Shown here: in pieces, positions 12,020 through 23,245 of the stretch
How positions within the stretch are numbered: position 1 is the first letter of the stretch
Layout: each line of letters starts with the position of its first letter
Assembly (NCBI GenBank): GCA_002270565.1
Contig: NQMI01000024.1
Coordinates: 372,001-436,000 of the forward strand
Direction: 5' to 3'
DNA length: 64,000 bases
Origin: Stenocarpella maydis
Taxonomy: Eukaryota; Ascomycota; Sordariomycetes; Diaporthales; Diaporthaceae
Notes under the pieces: generated by a model
The model's database searches: none
The model's input: only the letters and a program-made list of their open reading frames with translations
What the model was told of the DNA's origin: nothing
Made by a program: the position numbers and the translations under genes

Positions 12020-12758
12020 TTAGTCAAACGGTGTCAAGAATGACTCAGCAACAAATCGTGCTCTTGCGTTTAACTGAGCCCAGTTAGTCAATGCGGAACG
12101 GGTGCCGGGGCGGTGTGGTGCTCACGAATAGCTTCATCTCCGAGATCTCCTTGTCGACCTCTTCCATGAACTGGATTATGAAATCCACAAGCTTGTGCTT
12201 CAGCATTTCTTCCGTGTGGAAATTCGTGATCAGGAAAGAGATGTCATAACCCTGCTCAGACGGTCAGCTCCACCTTGGTCAGGGGTCTCCCGCAGCCAAC
12301 GGGAGAGGACAGCGACGGGCAGCTGCCACATGTCCAGGTCGGCATGGCAGCCGTTTGCGGACACGCACCTTTATGGGCTTCCTCCTCAGGATAAAGAAGG
12401 ACTCGGCGCGCTGTTCCAAGAAGCGGGTGAACTTGTGTACCAGGATGTGCTCGATCTCGTCGGCCTGCTTGATCTTGATGCTGATGCGCACGCTGTTGAT
12501 GCTGGGTTCGATGAGGACGCGCTCGTTCTCGTTGCGGGCGATGGTGAGGGGCGTCAGGAGGACCTCGGGCGAGGTCCGGGCCTCGACTTCGGGGACATTG
12601 TGTCGCTCGGCGGTCTGGGATGCGAAGTTGGACAGGCAGAGGGCGGCCGTCAGGCTGCTGCGGACGGCCTGGAGGTACGGCCTGAGGGATTGAGACTGGG
12701 AGGGGGGTTAGCTGAGAAGTCAGGGGACGTGGGCGTCTGAGGGGCATCTCTGTACCAT
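12020..12758 (-). CDS. ARC19: Arp2/3 complex subunit 4 (ARPC4, p20)
   Basis: Core structural subunit of the actin-nucleating Arp2/3 complex, which acts at endocytic patches and hyphal tips. Four exons: 12756-12758, 12369-12695, 12126-12251, 12020-12073; introns 12696-12755 (GTACAG...TCCCAG, branch GCTAAC), 12252-12368 (GTGCGT...GAGCAG), 12074-12125 (GTGAGC...CTCAG, branch GACTAAC). The product is 169 aa, the family length. Readable blocks: [20 protein letters not shown] at the start, [34 protein letters not shown] spliced to [36 protein letters not shown] and the C-terminus [16 protein letters not shown]. These match ARPC4 almost throughout. The first exon is only the ATG. It is transcribed away from UBP6 across a 495-bp gap. 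Confidence 0.96.
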
Positions 12759-13253
12759 CTTGAATGCACAGGAGCTCTGCCAGGTCTGTTCAAGATGCCG
12801 GGCTGGCGTGGTGAAGCGTCGAGGTGGTTGTCCAGAGGGAGCTGTCCCCGAATGGAGCGACGTCAACCAGCCCGCGTGTGGGGCGTCAGGAGCGGCGGGA
12901 CCTGCCAGCGGAATCAGGGGAAGGCATGAAGTTACGTACCCCAGCTACGACCGTCACACCCCCCCCCCCTTCCTCCCCTACCCTGGCTGCTCTGGCGTTG
13001 CACACTAGACTATCTTGGAACTTATCTGTGGTGCCCCGCCATTGTTCCGCTGATAGATGATGACACAAGCTCCTAGCTGCCTACCCGCTCGCCTCCCGTT
13101 GTTTTGCCTCCCTGCACTTGACAAGCCCGACACTTTCTACCTGGTTCTCCATAATCTTTTATACGCCACTTTCCTTGGATTTTTTTCCATTTTAGCAATC
13201 ACTCTGCGGATGCTCATCGTAGCCCATCAGACTCGAGACGAGCAACTGATAAG
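12759..13253. promoter_or_regulatory. Divergent intergenic region shared by ARPC4 and UBP6
   Basis: The two start codons lie 495 bp apart and face outward, so both promoters must sit here or overlap the neighbouring leader. A C11 run lies at 12959-12969 and a CT-rich tract at about 13066-13110, read toward UBP6. No clear TATA box is visible. Upstream ATGs in the UBP6 direction lie at 13057, 13060 and in the same frame at about 13210. Confidence 0.6.
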
Positions 13254-13263
13254 ATGGCGGTGA
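13057..13263 (+). other. Upstream ORF overlapping the UBP6 start codon
   Basis: A 68-codon frame beginning ATGATG runs through the UBP6 start and stops at 13261-13263, inside the first UBP6 exon, in a different frame. If transcription begins upstream of 13057, ribosomes using it would pass the UBP6 ATG. Whether it lies in the mRNA is not shown by the sequence. The peptide itself resembles nothing I know. Confidence 0.35.
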
Positions 13264-15044
13264 ATGGTGAGCCCGAGTCCCCGACCTCCTCACGCATGCT
13301 TCCAGGCATGAAGCATCGCAGCTGCGAATGCTCTGGCCCCGTCCCTGCCGTGGCCGACCGGTGATTTCTGACACTTCTTCTCACAGTCATTATCAAGCAC
13401 CAGGGCACCAAATACGATGTCGAGGTGGACCCTACCGCCACGGGCGCGGAGTTCAAGGAGATAGTCTACAGCCTGACAGCCGTCGAGCCCGAGCGGCAGA
13501 AGATATTGATCAAGGGCGGTCAGCTGAAGGATGATGCCGACATGGGCAAGCTGGGCCTGAAGCCCGGCCAGCAGATCATGATGATGGGCACCCCCAGCTC
13601 CGGCGGGCCAGACCTCGCCCGACCCAAGGAGAAGATCAAGTTCATGGAGGACATGACCGATGCCGAGAGGGCCCAGCAAGACGGCGCAATCCCAGGCGGC
13701 CTCATCAACCTCGGCAACACTTGCTATCTCAACTCAACGCTGCAAACCCTCCGGTCGATACCCGAGCTCCGAGATTCCCTGGCTAAGTACATGTACAAGA
13801 GCCAAAGCGGTCCTCGCGTCCTCGATGTCATGCCAAATTTTGATATCACGAATCAGCTGAAGGACATGATCAAGTGCATGGGAGAGACCCAGGAGGCTCT
13901 CTCACCCTTTAGCTTCTTGCAGGCCCTGCGCAGTGGTTTTCCCCAATTCGCCGAGAGGTCTCGTACGGGCCAGGGCTACGCGCAGCAGGATGCCGAGGAG
14001 GTGTGGACCAACATCCTCTCTCACATCCGAAACAGCCTACAAATCACGGGCAAGGACGACTCTGCCCCTGTCTCGTGGGTCGACCGCTACATGTCTCTGC
14101 AGCTCGAGTCAAAGCTCGAGTGCGACGAGGCCGAGGCTCGCGAGCGAGGCGAGCAGCCTGTCGAGGCGAATGACACGCACCTCAATCTCAACTGCCACAT
14201 CGATGCCGAGACGAACTACCTTCGAGACGGGATCTTGGCAGGTCTGACGGAGAAGATCGAGAAGAGGTCGGAGGTCCTCGAGCGGGATGTTTCGTATACC
14301 AGGTCATCCAAGATCGCGAGATTACCCTTGTACCTGACCATTCACTTCGTCCGTTTCTTCTGGAGGAGGGACACGCAAAAGAAGGCCAAGATTCTCCGCA
14401 AGGTCACATTCCCCAAGGATCTCGACATCCTGGAGTTCTGCACGGACTCGTTGAAGGAGAAGCTGATCCCCGTCAGGGACAGGCTGCGAGAGGTTCAGAA
14501 GGACGAGGAGGACATCGCGCGCGCGCGCAAGAACAGAAAGGCACGCCCTTCGTCTTCGGACACGCCGGTGGAGTCAGCCGAGACTGACAAGAAGGACAAG
14601 AAGGAGGGCAAGAAGCCTGCTACGGACTCTGACGGCGACACGTCGATGGAGACGTACAAGACGGATGCCGAGTGGGAGGAGGAGAAGGCCACAGCGCTGC
14701 GTCAGGCGAAGAAGGAGCTCCTCTCTCTGGTCAACCAGGACCTGGCCAAGGACGAGGGCGCAAACCAGTCTGGCCTCTATGAACTCCGGGCGGTTATCAC
14801 CCACCAGGGGTCCAGCGCCGACAGCGGCCATTACACGGCATACGTCAAGAAGCCCGGCTCCAAGGACCCCAAGACGGGCAAGCTTGGCGAGGAGGACGGC
14901 AACTGGTACTGGTTCAACGACGAACGGGTCTCGGAGGTGCCTGGCGACAAGATCGCGACGCTGTCTGGCGGCGGTGAGACGCACTCGGCCCTGATCCTGC
15001 TCTACAAGGCTGTGCCCCTACCAACTTTGGAGGAGAGCTCGTAG
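13254..15044 (+). CDS. UBP6: Ubiquitin carboxyl-terminal hydrolase 6 (Ubp6/USP14), proteasome-associated deubiquitinase
   Basis: Cysteine protease that binds the proteasome base through its ubiquitin-like domain and removes ubiquitin from substrates before degradation, recycling ubiquitin. Two exons: 13254-13266 (only MAVN plus one base) and 13387-15044; intron 13267-13386 (GTGAGC...TCACAG). The product is 556 aa, the usual Ubp6 size. Residues 4-75 form the ubiquitin-like domain (VIIKHQGTKYDVEV... GQQIMMMGT). The USP domain starts with GLINLGNTCYLNSTLQTL, catalytic Cys at about 117, followed by LPLYLTIHFVRFFWRR. The His box SSADSGHYTAYVK puts the catalytic His at about 486, and WYWFNDERVSEV carries the third catalytic residue. 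A Lys/Asp-rich insert at about residues 370-430 (KKDKKEGKK) is charged and probably disordered. All catalytic residues are intact. Confidence 0.96.
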
Positions 15045-16492
15045 AGGGAGTCGCGGGACGGACGAGACTGGCAGTGTGCTCGATAACTGCCCTGACCGGG
15101 ATACACATAGTCCGAGGGTGACTCCACATGTCCCTGGCTCATCCATACCCGACGGTGGGAGCATGGCAGAGGGCATCCTCTCAACTGGTTCTGTCACAAG
15201 AGTTAACCGACGTGGACATAGTGATGTTTTGGGGCCGAAGGGTTGAACGTATGTGGGAAACCGGTGCGATTTGGCAATGGCGGATGAACGACAGAGCACT
15301 CAGCCGGAATCTCGTAGCATGTTTGGGCTCGAGGGCCGAATGCGACCATTGGGCCCAGGAGCAGAACTGCCGTGTCTAGTCAAGGAAGGAGAGTGCTGCG
15401 CAAGACACTGTCCAACTGGAGTCCGGAAATTGGAGGACATTGCCAGGGATAGAGGTAGAGTGGGTGCATTTGAAAGATTAATGAAAGCAAAAGTTTTTTT
15501 TCTTGTTCTCAGGATACCTTGTGCTACAGATTTATTTCTTCACGTAACTGACGGAAGAGTTGAAACTGGCCGAAGCGGGTGCGAATGCCGGCGTAATGGC
15601 GACCACGTTAAACATGAATAGCACTATAACTATGGTCGTGAGTGTTGACGGCACAGGGGTTTGCAGCTCCGTCAGCGCGAGGCAAGCGAGCCTCGCCCGT
15701 CAATGGGCCAGAGGATGGATGGTGGACGGTGACGGGTGACGGGTGACTGGTGGCAGGTGACGTGCCAGCCAAGCCCGACCAAGACGTAAGATGATGTGCC
15801 GGCTGGGCTGGCAGGCTGGCAGGCTGGGTGGCCCGGTGGTTTATTAGCCAGCTGTGCGCAGGAGGCTTGGAAGATGTGGTCGGGTTGCGTGGATTTTGAG
15901 GCTGTGCAAAGGCTGCGGTCGGCGTTGATATCAGCATCTCCAGTTGCAGTAATGAAGAGGATGGATGCGACACTGCAACAGGGTACCTCGGCACCAGGCA
16001 GGCAGGCTATAACAGCAGCGACAAGACACCCCAATCTCTGAGAATTATCCCGTCTCATCCCGTCCTTGCTAGCTGCTTGTCAGGAGTGCTGTTACCGCGT
16101 ATATTGTCGACGGCATCACCCCGCTTATTACTATTCTTGGCCGGTCTTGAAGTCGAGGTGCACACACAAGCCCCGCAGTTGACCCCTCGTCCGATCCCGT
16201 TCCTGCAGCTGTCAAAACACTGGCCTCAAACGGCCAGCCCCCTTCGTTGAAACTATTGCTGTCTTGCTGATAGCCGAGTGGGGAGGCTGAGAGAGAGGGG
16301 TGGTGTGAGTGAGTGTGTGTGTGTGACCAGGCAGAAAGACAAGGCCACGAGTAGCTGCCAGCACACACCAACAACAGCAAAGCATCAACAGAGCAGAGGC
16401 GTGGGGGCTGCCAGGTGGTAAAAGGTGGGTTCATGGCCCCCCAGGAGAGAGAAGGTTGTTGGTCATCTGGAGGCCAAATTAGATGGCTAAGT
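15045..16492. other. Intergenic: UBP6 3' flank and upstream region of the VHS-GAT gene
   Basis: No supported gene. The first 500 nt are presumably UBP6 3' UTR and terminator; a T9 run lies near 15494. Short imperfect tandems occur at about 15735-15755 (GACGGGT units) and 15800-15830 (GGCTGGCA units), and a (GT)n run at about 16312-16325. Confidence 0.6.
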
Positions 16493-17189
16493 ATGCACCA
16501 CAACCACCCAACAACGCTGACGCGACTTCGCGGATCCTAGGCTGCCTTTTCCCGCCTCGTCAGGGTCGCATATTAAGTACGGAGTAATTGTTATTATTAC
16601 CCGTCTTAACATCTCCAACAAACCACAAAGCAACCCCAGCCTGTCCCACTACTGCCTGCCTACACCCTATATCTACTTACTGCACACTATTATCGTGCGC
16701 AACCTCCTTTGCCCACACAAACCCCCACCCCTTTCAATCATTACGACGACTACGAACTGCAACTGCGCCGCTCTGCTTCCGCTCTGCTTGGCTTGTAGCC
16801 TGCGTCCCCCTCCGCCTGCCTCGTCCCGCCGTCCGCCTCGCTCGATCCTTTTCTACATTTCTTCTTTGTTGAGATACCCCACCTGCACCTCCTCCTCCTC
16901 TTCCACATCCTCCAACCTTCGTCTGAACGACATCCCCCCCCCCCCGAACACCACCACCACCGCCACTGGCTTCCAACTTCCATCCCGAGGCGCGACGGCC
17001 ACAACTGCCCTCACTCGGAGCCTTGGCAGACCCCGACTCATCCGCCCCACCGCCTGCCCGCTCTATCGCGAACAGACGTCGTCTGCCTTCGGGGTCCCTT
17101 TATCTCTCCCCCATACACCCTCTCCCGCGACGTCATAATTCCCTCCTCGCCGCTGTGATCTGGTCGCACTGCGCGACCCCCCGCCCACG
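16493..17189 (+). promoter_or_regulatory. Long ATG-free pyrimidine-rich leader of the VHS-GAT gene
   Basis: From 16493 to the start codon at 17190 I find no ATG in any plus-strand frame, although the stretch is about 700 nt. The sequence is strongly C/T-rich (CTC/TCC repeats, a C12 run at 16934-16945), typical of fungal core promoters and 5' UTRs. A TACGGAGTA motif lies at 16578-16586. ATG depletion suggests that much of this is transcribed leader. Confidence 0.6.
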
Positions 17190-19301
17190 ATGAAGTCCAT
17201 GAAGGGCCTGAGCAATAAGATGCTCGGCAGCATCAAGAGGAGGACCGACTCCTCTGCCGAGACCGCCAGCAATGCGGGTAGCGATTCCGCCGCCGACCTG
17301 CAGGGCGACTCGCCCGAGGCCGTCGGCGCCAAGAACGTGGTACGATAAGACACCGCAGACAAGCGCCCCCGCCGGCGGCTCTGATGCCTATCTCGGGGGG
17401 AGTGCGTGCTGACCTTGCCGTCATAGAGAGCCTTTTGCGAGTCGGGTGGCCCTAATAGCGCGGTATGTTGCACATCATCGAGGCGGGACCTGTGAAACCT
17501 GGGACTGCGAATAGTGGGCCAGCCGCGCGGGATTCGCACGGCATGGCTGACGGGCATCTGCGGCACCTGTCTCAGGCGCCTGAGCCTTGGTGGGCGGCAT
17601 GCACCACGGCGTCACCGACCGCTGTGTTCGCAGCGAGTGGGGGGCACATTGCGCCTACAACCGCCCCCTGGTGCCCCCTCATATGCCGCCCGTCGTCTCC
17701 CGATTGCTGTGTCCCGTGCCACTCCATTGCTGGCCGCAGAAATGCTGATCGGGTTGCAATACAGGGCGACGAGGTCACCTTCCTGCCGTCTATAGTCGAA
17801 TCCGCCGAGTCCTCGCCAACAGCAGCCGCCGAGTGCGCGCGGACGATACGCAAGTACCTCAAGAAGGAATACTGGTCCAAGCCCGCCTATCAGTACAACG
17901 CCCTCATGCTCACGAGGATACTCGCCGACAACCCGGGCCCTACGTTCACTCGGAACCTCGACGGCAAGTTCCTCGAGGTCGTCAAGGACCTGCTGCGGAA
18001 CGGCCGCGACCTCTCTGTGCGCCAGATGCTTATGGAAACGCTGGATTCGTTCGAGCACCAGAAGGGCTGGGACGAGGGCCTTGGCCCCATCATCGAGCTG
18101 TGGAAGAAGGAGAAGGATAAGGCCTACAAAGCTTACGGAGTACGTCCCCGGCATCGCCGGCGCTATGTCGAGGGTTTGGCTCGCTAATGAGTTTCAGTCA
18201 CAACCACCACCACCACCGCGTCCACAAGACTTCTCCGTGCCACCTGCAGATGCACACTCGCAGAACTATTTTGCGAGGAGCCACAGTAACAAGCGTCTTC
18301 CCAGCCCCGTCGAGTTGGCAAATCGCCTGGAGGAGGCGCGGACGTCGGCGAAGCTGCTCTCACAGCTGGTAGCAAACACGCCCTCGACTGAGGTCCTGGA
18401 CAACGACCTGGTCAAGGAGTTTGCCGACAGGTGCCTGAGCGCGTCCAGGAGCATACAGGGCTACATGAACGCGGAGAATCCGGGCCCGGACAACGAGACA
18501 ATGGAGAGCCTGATCGATGTGAACGAGGAGCTGCAGCAGGCGCTCAACAGCGAGAAGCGCGCGAGGCTGAGCGCCAGGAAGGAGCTCGGCATCGGCGACC
18601 GCTCCGAGAATGTCAGCCCCGGACCGGAGGTGAACGGCTCGAGCCGCCCGCCCATGCCGGAGCCATCGGGGTCGTACTCGGCTGCCCAGGGAGGGGTGTT
18701 CCCCCCAAGCGGTGCGGCCTACGCGGGCGGCGACTCTGCGGCGACGCTGCCAAGGAAGGCACTGAACAACGGCAAGGGAAAGGGGAGACAGGAGCCCGAC
18801 CCAGCAGACTACGTGCCGCCCCCGCCGGGCCCCCCGCCGGGCCACTACTTGGCAGGCAACGATCACTCGGCCGCCGCGGCCGCCGGGCCATCGCGCTCCG
18901 CAAACGCGACGCCGGCGAGCGACCGTCAGGACCCCTTCCGTGACCCGGAGCCAGCGGCGGGGTCCGGCAGTGGGGGACCGCGTCTGGACGAGCCGCGGCT
19001 GGCCGACGAGCCGTTCCACCCGGGCTTCGGCGGCGGCGGCGACGAGCCGACGCGCAGCTACCTCGGGCGGCAGGACAGCGCCGCGAACAAGATCACGATG
19101 CACGGCGCGGGGTACGGGCCTTCGGGCGGGGACGGGGACAAGGAGGTCGTGGGCGGTGGGGGCTACGGTGGGTCGTCGTCGGCGTCGAGGCCGCGCAACG
19201 TATCGGATCTCAGCAGTGATGACATTTATAACCCGCCGCCCTCAACCTCGGATGCGTACGGGGGGTCGTCGTCGGGGAAGAGGCCTGTTTATCGGTACTG
19301 A
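17190..19301 (+). CDS. VHS-GAT domain trafficking adaptor, Lsb5-like
   Basis: Probable endosomal/actin-patch adaptor that binds ubiquitin or Arf-type GTPases and coat components (known for VHS-GAT proteins; yeast Lsb5 also binds Las17). Exons: 17190-17339, 17427-17462, 17765-18139, 18198-19301; introns 17340-17426, 17463-17764 and 18140-18197 (branch GCTAATG). The frame closes at 554 aa. The VHS domain spans about residues 45-190: FCESGGPNSAGDEVTFLPSI, then AAECARTIRKYLKKEYW, YNALMLTRILADNPGPTFTR and VRQMLMETLDSFE. The GAT domain follows at about 215-290 (ELANRLEEARTSAKLLSQLV, FADRCLSASRSIQGYM, DVNEELQQALN). The remainder is disordered, with YVPPPPGPPPGHYL as a possible SH3 ligand and Gly-rich stretches, ending GKRPVYRY. 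Exon 2 is a 36-nt microexon; its acceptor could instead lie 2 nt later. Confidence 0.87.
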
Positions 19302-20047
19302 GCGTGCACGTATTCTTGGATGAGGATGGTCTTTGCCCGAGACGGATGAGTGAATGTATTCCCTGCCAACCTAAAATACCCAGCTACTTTGCTTGCCTAT
19401 CTACTCGAACCTATATGGTAGGAGACGAACAGCAGCATTCTTGTTTATGGAAATATTTTCTTATGGGACGCGTGGAGATGGGACGAGAGCCGAGGGCTTT
19501 CGTGGGCAGTCCAAATATCATGGGGGAAAGCTTTTGTGGTAGGAAGAAGGAAAGCATAGGTTAATGAACGAACGAAGCAAGCATGTGCAAACAAGCAAAG
19601 AAGCAGAAACGGACAGACGAATGGACGGCAGTTGTTGCTATCATCAGGCATTAGGGAAACACCAGCCAGAAAGAGTGAGATGGGGCTTTTTACGTACATA
19701 TGTACATGCTGATTGTGGTCCTGTAGACTCTTTCTCTCCAACCGTCCCCATCCGCCGCCACACTCCATCCAAAGACAAACATCATGCCGTACCGGAACCC
19801 GTCTGCAATGCTATGGAGAGAACCGGTGCACGCACACACACCCTTGAGCGCGGTTGTGGTCGTCAGACAGCGAGCCTCCTGTTTTCCCAACCTACGTGGC
19901 TGCATCACAGGCCTGGCTTGTTGATACTCACAAGGGCAGCTCTGGAGGAGGATTATGGCCAGCAGGCCGCCGCAGCCGCAGCCTTCCACGACAAGTTTGT
20001 TCTAGGGGGCCGGCCGAGGGGCTGACGGAGCAAAAGAAACCAGCCTG

Positions 20048-20079
20048 TGGTGGTGGTGGTGGTGGTGGTGGTGGTGGTG
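20048..20079. repeat. (TGG)n microsatellite
   Basis: About ten uninterrupted TGG units ending at a TGATCACC sequence. Confidence 0.95.
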
Positions 20080-20613
20080 ATCACCGCGTCCCCGTACGTG
20101 GTTGGGGTTTGCCATTCCCTCGTTGTTCCCTTTGCCCCGGTTACGGTCCGCTATTTTTTCTGGTCGGAGGGCTCAATGGTCACCACGTTTTCGTCTGTCC
20201 CATCTCACAAGGCAGTGTGCCTTGACAGACAGCAGCAGCCCGGCTTCCCTCGCTCGCTCGCTCCCAGCGCCACCAGCCATCCAGCTATCCAGGCAGCCAT
20301 GCAGGCAGCCATCAGAGCGCTCGCATGGTGGTGTGTTTGGGCAAGGCAGGACCGCCCTCTCCAGCGCTGCTTGCCCCTGAGCAGCATGGGCGTGACGTGT
20401 CGGTACAGAGCAGAGACTGACATAGGAACGACAGCGACTTCGCAGCAAGTCTCAAGCCCACCACCCTCAACCAACCGCATGATGTGTCTGTTGTCGCGGT
20501 CGTGGCTTGCACCGGATAAGGAGGTTCGGCCCTCCCCGGCAGCCCTGATGATGGGGGCGTTGTGACGTGTTCGCACAGAAACAGTCTGATACGATATACA
20601 ACCCCCCCCCCCC

Positions 20614-20614
20614 N
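20614..20614. other. Unresolved base at the end of a C12 run
   Basis: One N directly follows C12 at 20602-20613. It looks like an assembly break at a homopolymer, so the true length here is unknown. Confidence 0.9.
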
Positions 20615-22750
20615 GGAGATATAGGAAGCGCCACGGCCCGCCGCCCGCCGCCCCCGCTCTTCTCTTTCTTCCTTTTTATTTTTTCTTGGCTTATTGCTTT
20701 CCCCCTCTCCCCCTCGTCACCTCTTCTAATCTTTTCTTTGCTTTTTCTTCCTCGCCTGTCCTTCCCGTGGCGCCTTGGCCTGCATCGGGGGTTTATGTCG
20801 TCGGATCACTGTCTCCCGCTTCACGACGGGACGAGGCGAGGCGTTTTGCGGGGAGGGGTAATATATATTCTTTGGCTCTATGAATCGGATATTAAAGAAG
20901 AAAAAGATGACTCAATCCTGCCTGGAGTGCTGGCAACAACCCCTTGCCTACGTGGAGGCCATTGCTTTTTTCTTCTTTCTTTTCCTTTTTGTCCTATTCT
21001 TCTTCCCCTTCCCTTCGTCTAACCACATTCCTTCATTCCTCGTAGCCTGTCGTGGTGGTGGTGACGACTCTTCTGCCTGTGCAAGCGCAGAACGGAACTT
21101 TGTGCGGGCTAGCGTGTGGGAGAGTGATCAAGCAGCCCGCATATGCCTCGATGCACGTTCCTCATGCACCTGCCTCGTGTCGGGGCGTTTCTTTGGAAAC
21201 CGCTCCGTCGAACGCCAAAGGCAAAAGGAAAAGAGAAACCCAAGAGACAAAAAGGAACTTGTTGTGGACCGTTCACTCGCCCAACCCATCTTGAGGGTAG
21301 AGGATGGCCTGGTGCCCAAAAGGAGGGGGGGGTGGATGAAGTGTACGCGCGCACACACACACACATGCGCCAGACCACCCAGCTGAGTATGAGATGCGAG
21401 CGGACGAGGAGGCGAGAGAGGCTCTGCATGGCTCTTGGCTGCCGTGCATATCGCTCCGCGCGCGTGCGCGCGACTGCGGAAAAGAGGGGGGGGGACGACT
21501 TCACCCCCCTCCGCGGACACTAACGCTTGTTTCGTTTTGTCTTCTCGCTCCCCGGCCCTTTTGCGCCCCGAGGACGGTTGTCGTCGTCGTCATCACCTGT
21601 CTCGGTGGACCCCAGGCCCCGATATGCCGGGCGGAAGCGTTGTCCATGGCCTCGCCTTATGGAAAAACAGGTTCAGATCACGCTCGCTCACACCTGAGCG
21701 GGTTGGGAGCTGGGGCACGCTATCTGTCTCGTTCGGTGCGCCTTCGGATATCCACGTGGCGTGGTCCACTCATGCATTCCTTCGCACTGGAGTCTTCGTT
21801 TCTTGTTTTTGATCCTGGTAGAGAGGCGAATAAGCCCGTTTCTGGGTGGTGAGTGGTGAGTGATAGTGTGTGCTGAAGCTGGCTTATTTCCTTCTCTGCC
21901 AGTCATCCTGCTTTCAGACTCTGGTCTTTCCAACCAGAAAGACGTGTCACAAGTGGTGGGGATAGGGACCGGCCCCTCAGTGCCCCGGATGATGCGGGCT
22001 ATATGCCGTCGCCGACGGATCGGTAGCTGCATCGCACATAGATATTGGTCAGAAGTTATTACGGACGTGGACGATGATGGCGGTAGATGGCGGTGAGTAC
22101 ACGTCAGCCGCATCCCCTTCCTTCCTCGCCTACTATCCCTTCTCGAAAGAATACATATGATGCGTGGCATGCCTCGCCTGCCGATATGTACATCTCATCC
22201 TCACGACCGGCGGGGGGCCAAGCAGGCGTGTGCTCCCTGCGGGCCCCACCCGACATGTTGAGGCTCCTCAGCTCCTCCTCACCAGTCGCAAGCTACGTTC
22301 GAATCAAGTAAGTCCGCTGCTGCCCATGGTCCCCCCTTCCCCCCCAAGGAGCGGATCGGCCGCCACGGCACGGCGGTATCGGCGGCGCGGCGTCCGTTCG
22401 CTGCTCTTGAACATGTGTTCGTCCCATCTAGATCCCGCAACAGGCGATTGCAAATCGGGCGGCAGGATCCCGACCGAAAGGACACCGAGCCGGGGGGCAG
22501 GGAGGGCAAGCCCACGCCCAGCTTGGATGGTCACATCCTCCTGGTTGCGTGGGTGGTTTTTCTTCTTCTTCTTTTTCTGCTTCGGGATCTTCGGCGCCCC
22601 GGGCGACAAAGGGACTCCGCACCGTGGCGCCGCCCCCGGACGCCGGCCCTATCACCTGGCCCCTAAGAGGGCCTACTGGTTTTGGCGCCGCGCGCGAGGC
22701 ATGGTTGGGTTTGTTCAAGAGTTCAGCCGCCGTATCCGTGCGAGGACGCG

Positions 22751-22751
22751 N
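22751..22751. other. Unresolved base at the start of a G9 run
   Basis: One N directly precedes G9 at 22752-22760, the same pattern as the N patch at 20614. Confidence 0.9.
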
Positions 22752-23245
22752 GGGGGGGGGATGGGGGAGGGGGTGAGAGGAGAAAGAATGTCAGCATGGC
22801 AGTATGCCCGTCTATGGTGCATGACCCACCACCTCCAAAACTTGCATGCGAGACGCTGTGTCCGCACGACCCCCAGATTCCGGCAGAAGGCTCGAGATTC
22901 GGCAAGATCTGAGACACCGGATGAAGACTGGCGGACAGGGCAGGCAGGGCAAGGGGGGGGGAGGGGCGGTGAGTGGCGGACGAACTCTAAACACGGGTCC
23001 GGCTGGCGCGGAGGAGCTGAGTCACTTCGATATTTCCCAGGGGCGGCGGCGGCGGCGGACAATGTCTCATGCGCTTATTGTCCGAAGGACTGAGCGCTCG
23101 AGAGCTCGATCAAGCCTTTCGGCCTGCACATTGTCTTGTTTTCTCCTCCTTCCGGGGGCCCGGGGGTTAAGCCTGTTATGGTTTGATATCCAAGATCAGA
23201 GTTCAATGTTCTGTCTCCCAAGGTCTTTCATTAGTTCGGAAGTAG

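Larger units (their letters stand above)
19302..23245. other. Gene-free stretch rich in simple repeats and G/C runs
   Basis: The start is the 3' flank of the VHS-GAT gene. After that no reading frame of any length shows a recognisable domain, and frames overlap on both strands without splice structure. A promoter-like CT-rich tract at about 20640-20790 has no gene behind it. (CA)n occurs at about 21350-21366, (TTC)n at about 22557-22575, an alternating GCGCGCGTGCGCGCG tract near 21458-21472, and N patches at 20614 and 22751. Confidence 0.55.

Noticed and set aside
18360..19103. 247-codon minus-strand frame
   Set aside because: Antisense shadow of the VHS-GAT coding exon with arginine/valine-heavy composition.
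20640..20790. CT-rich tract considered as the promoter of a hidden gene
   Set aside because: No coding sequence with conserved content or introns follows within several kb.
22164..23093. Roughly 300-codon open frame
   Set aside because: It runs through an unresolved base and a G9 run, has no conserved block, and overlaps equally open frames on the other strand.
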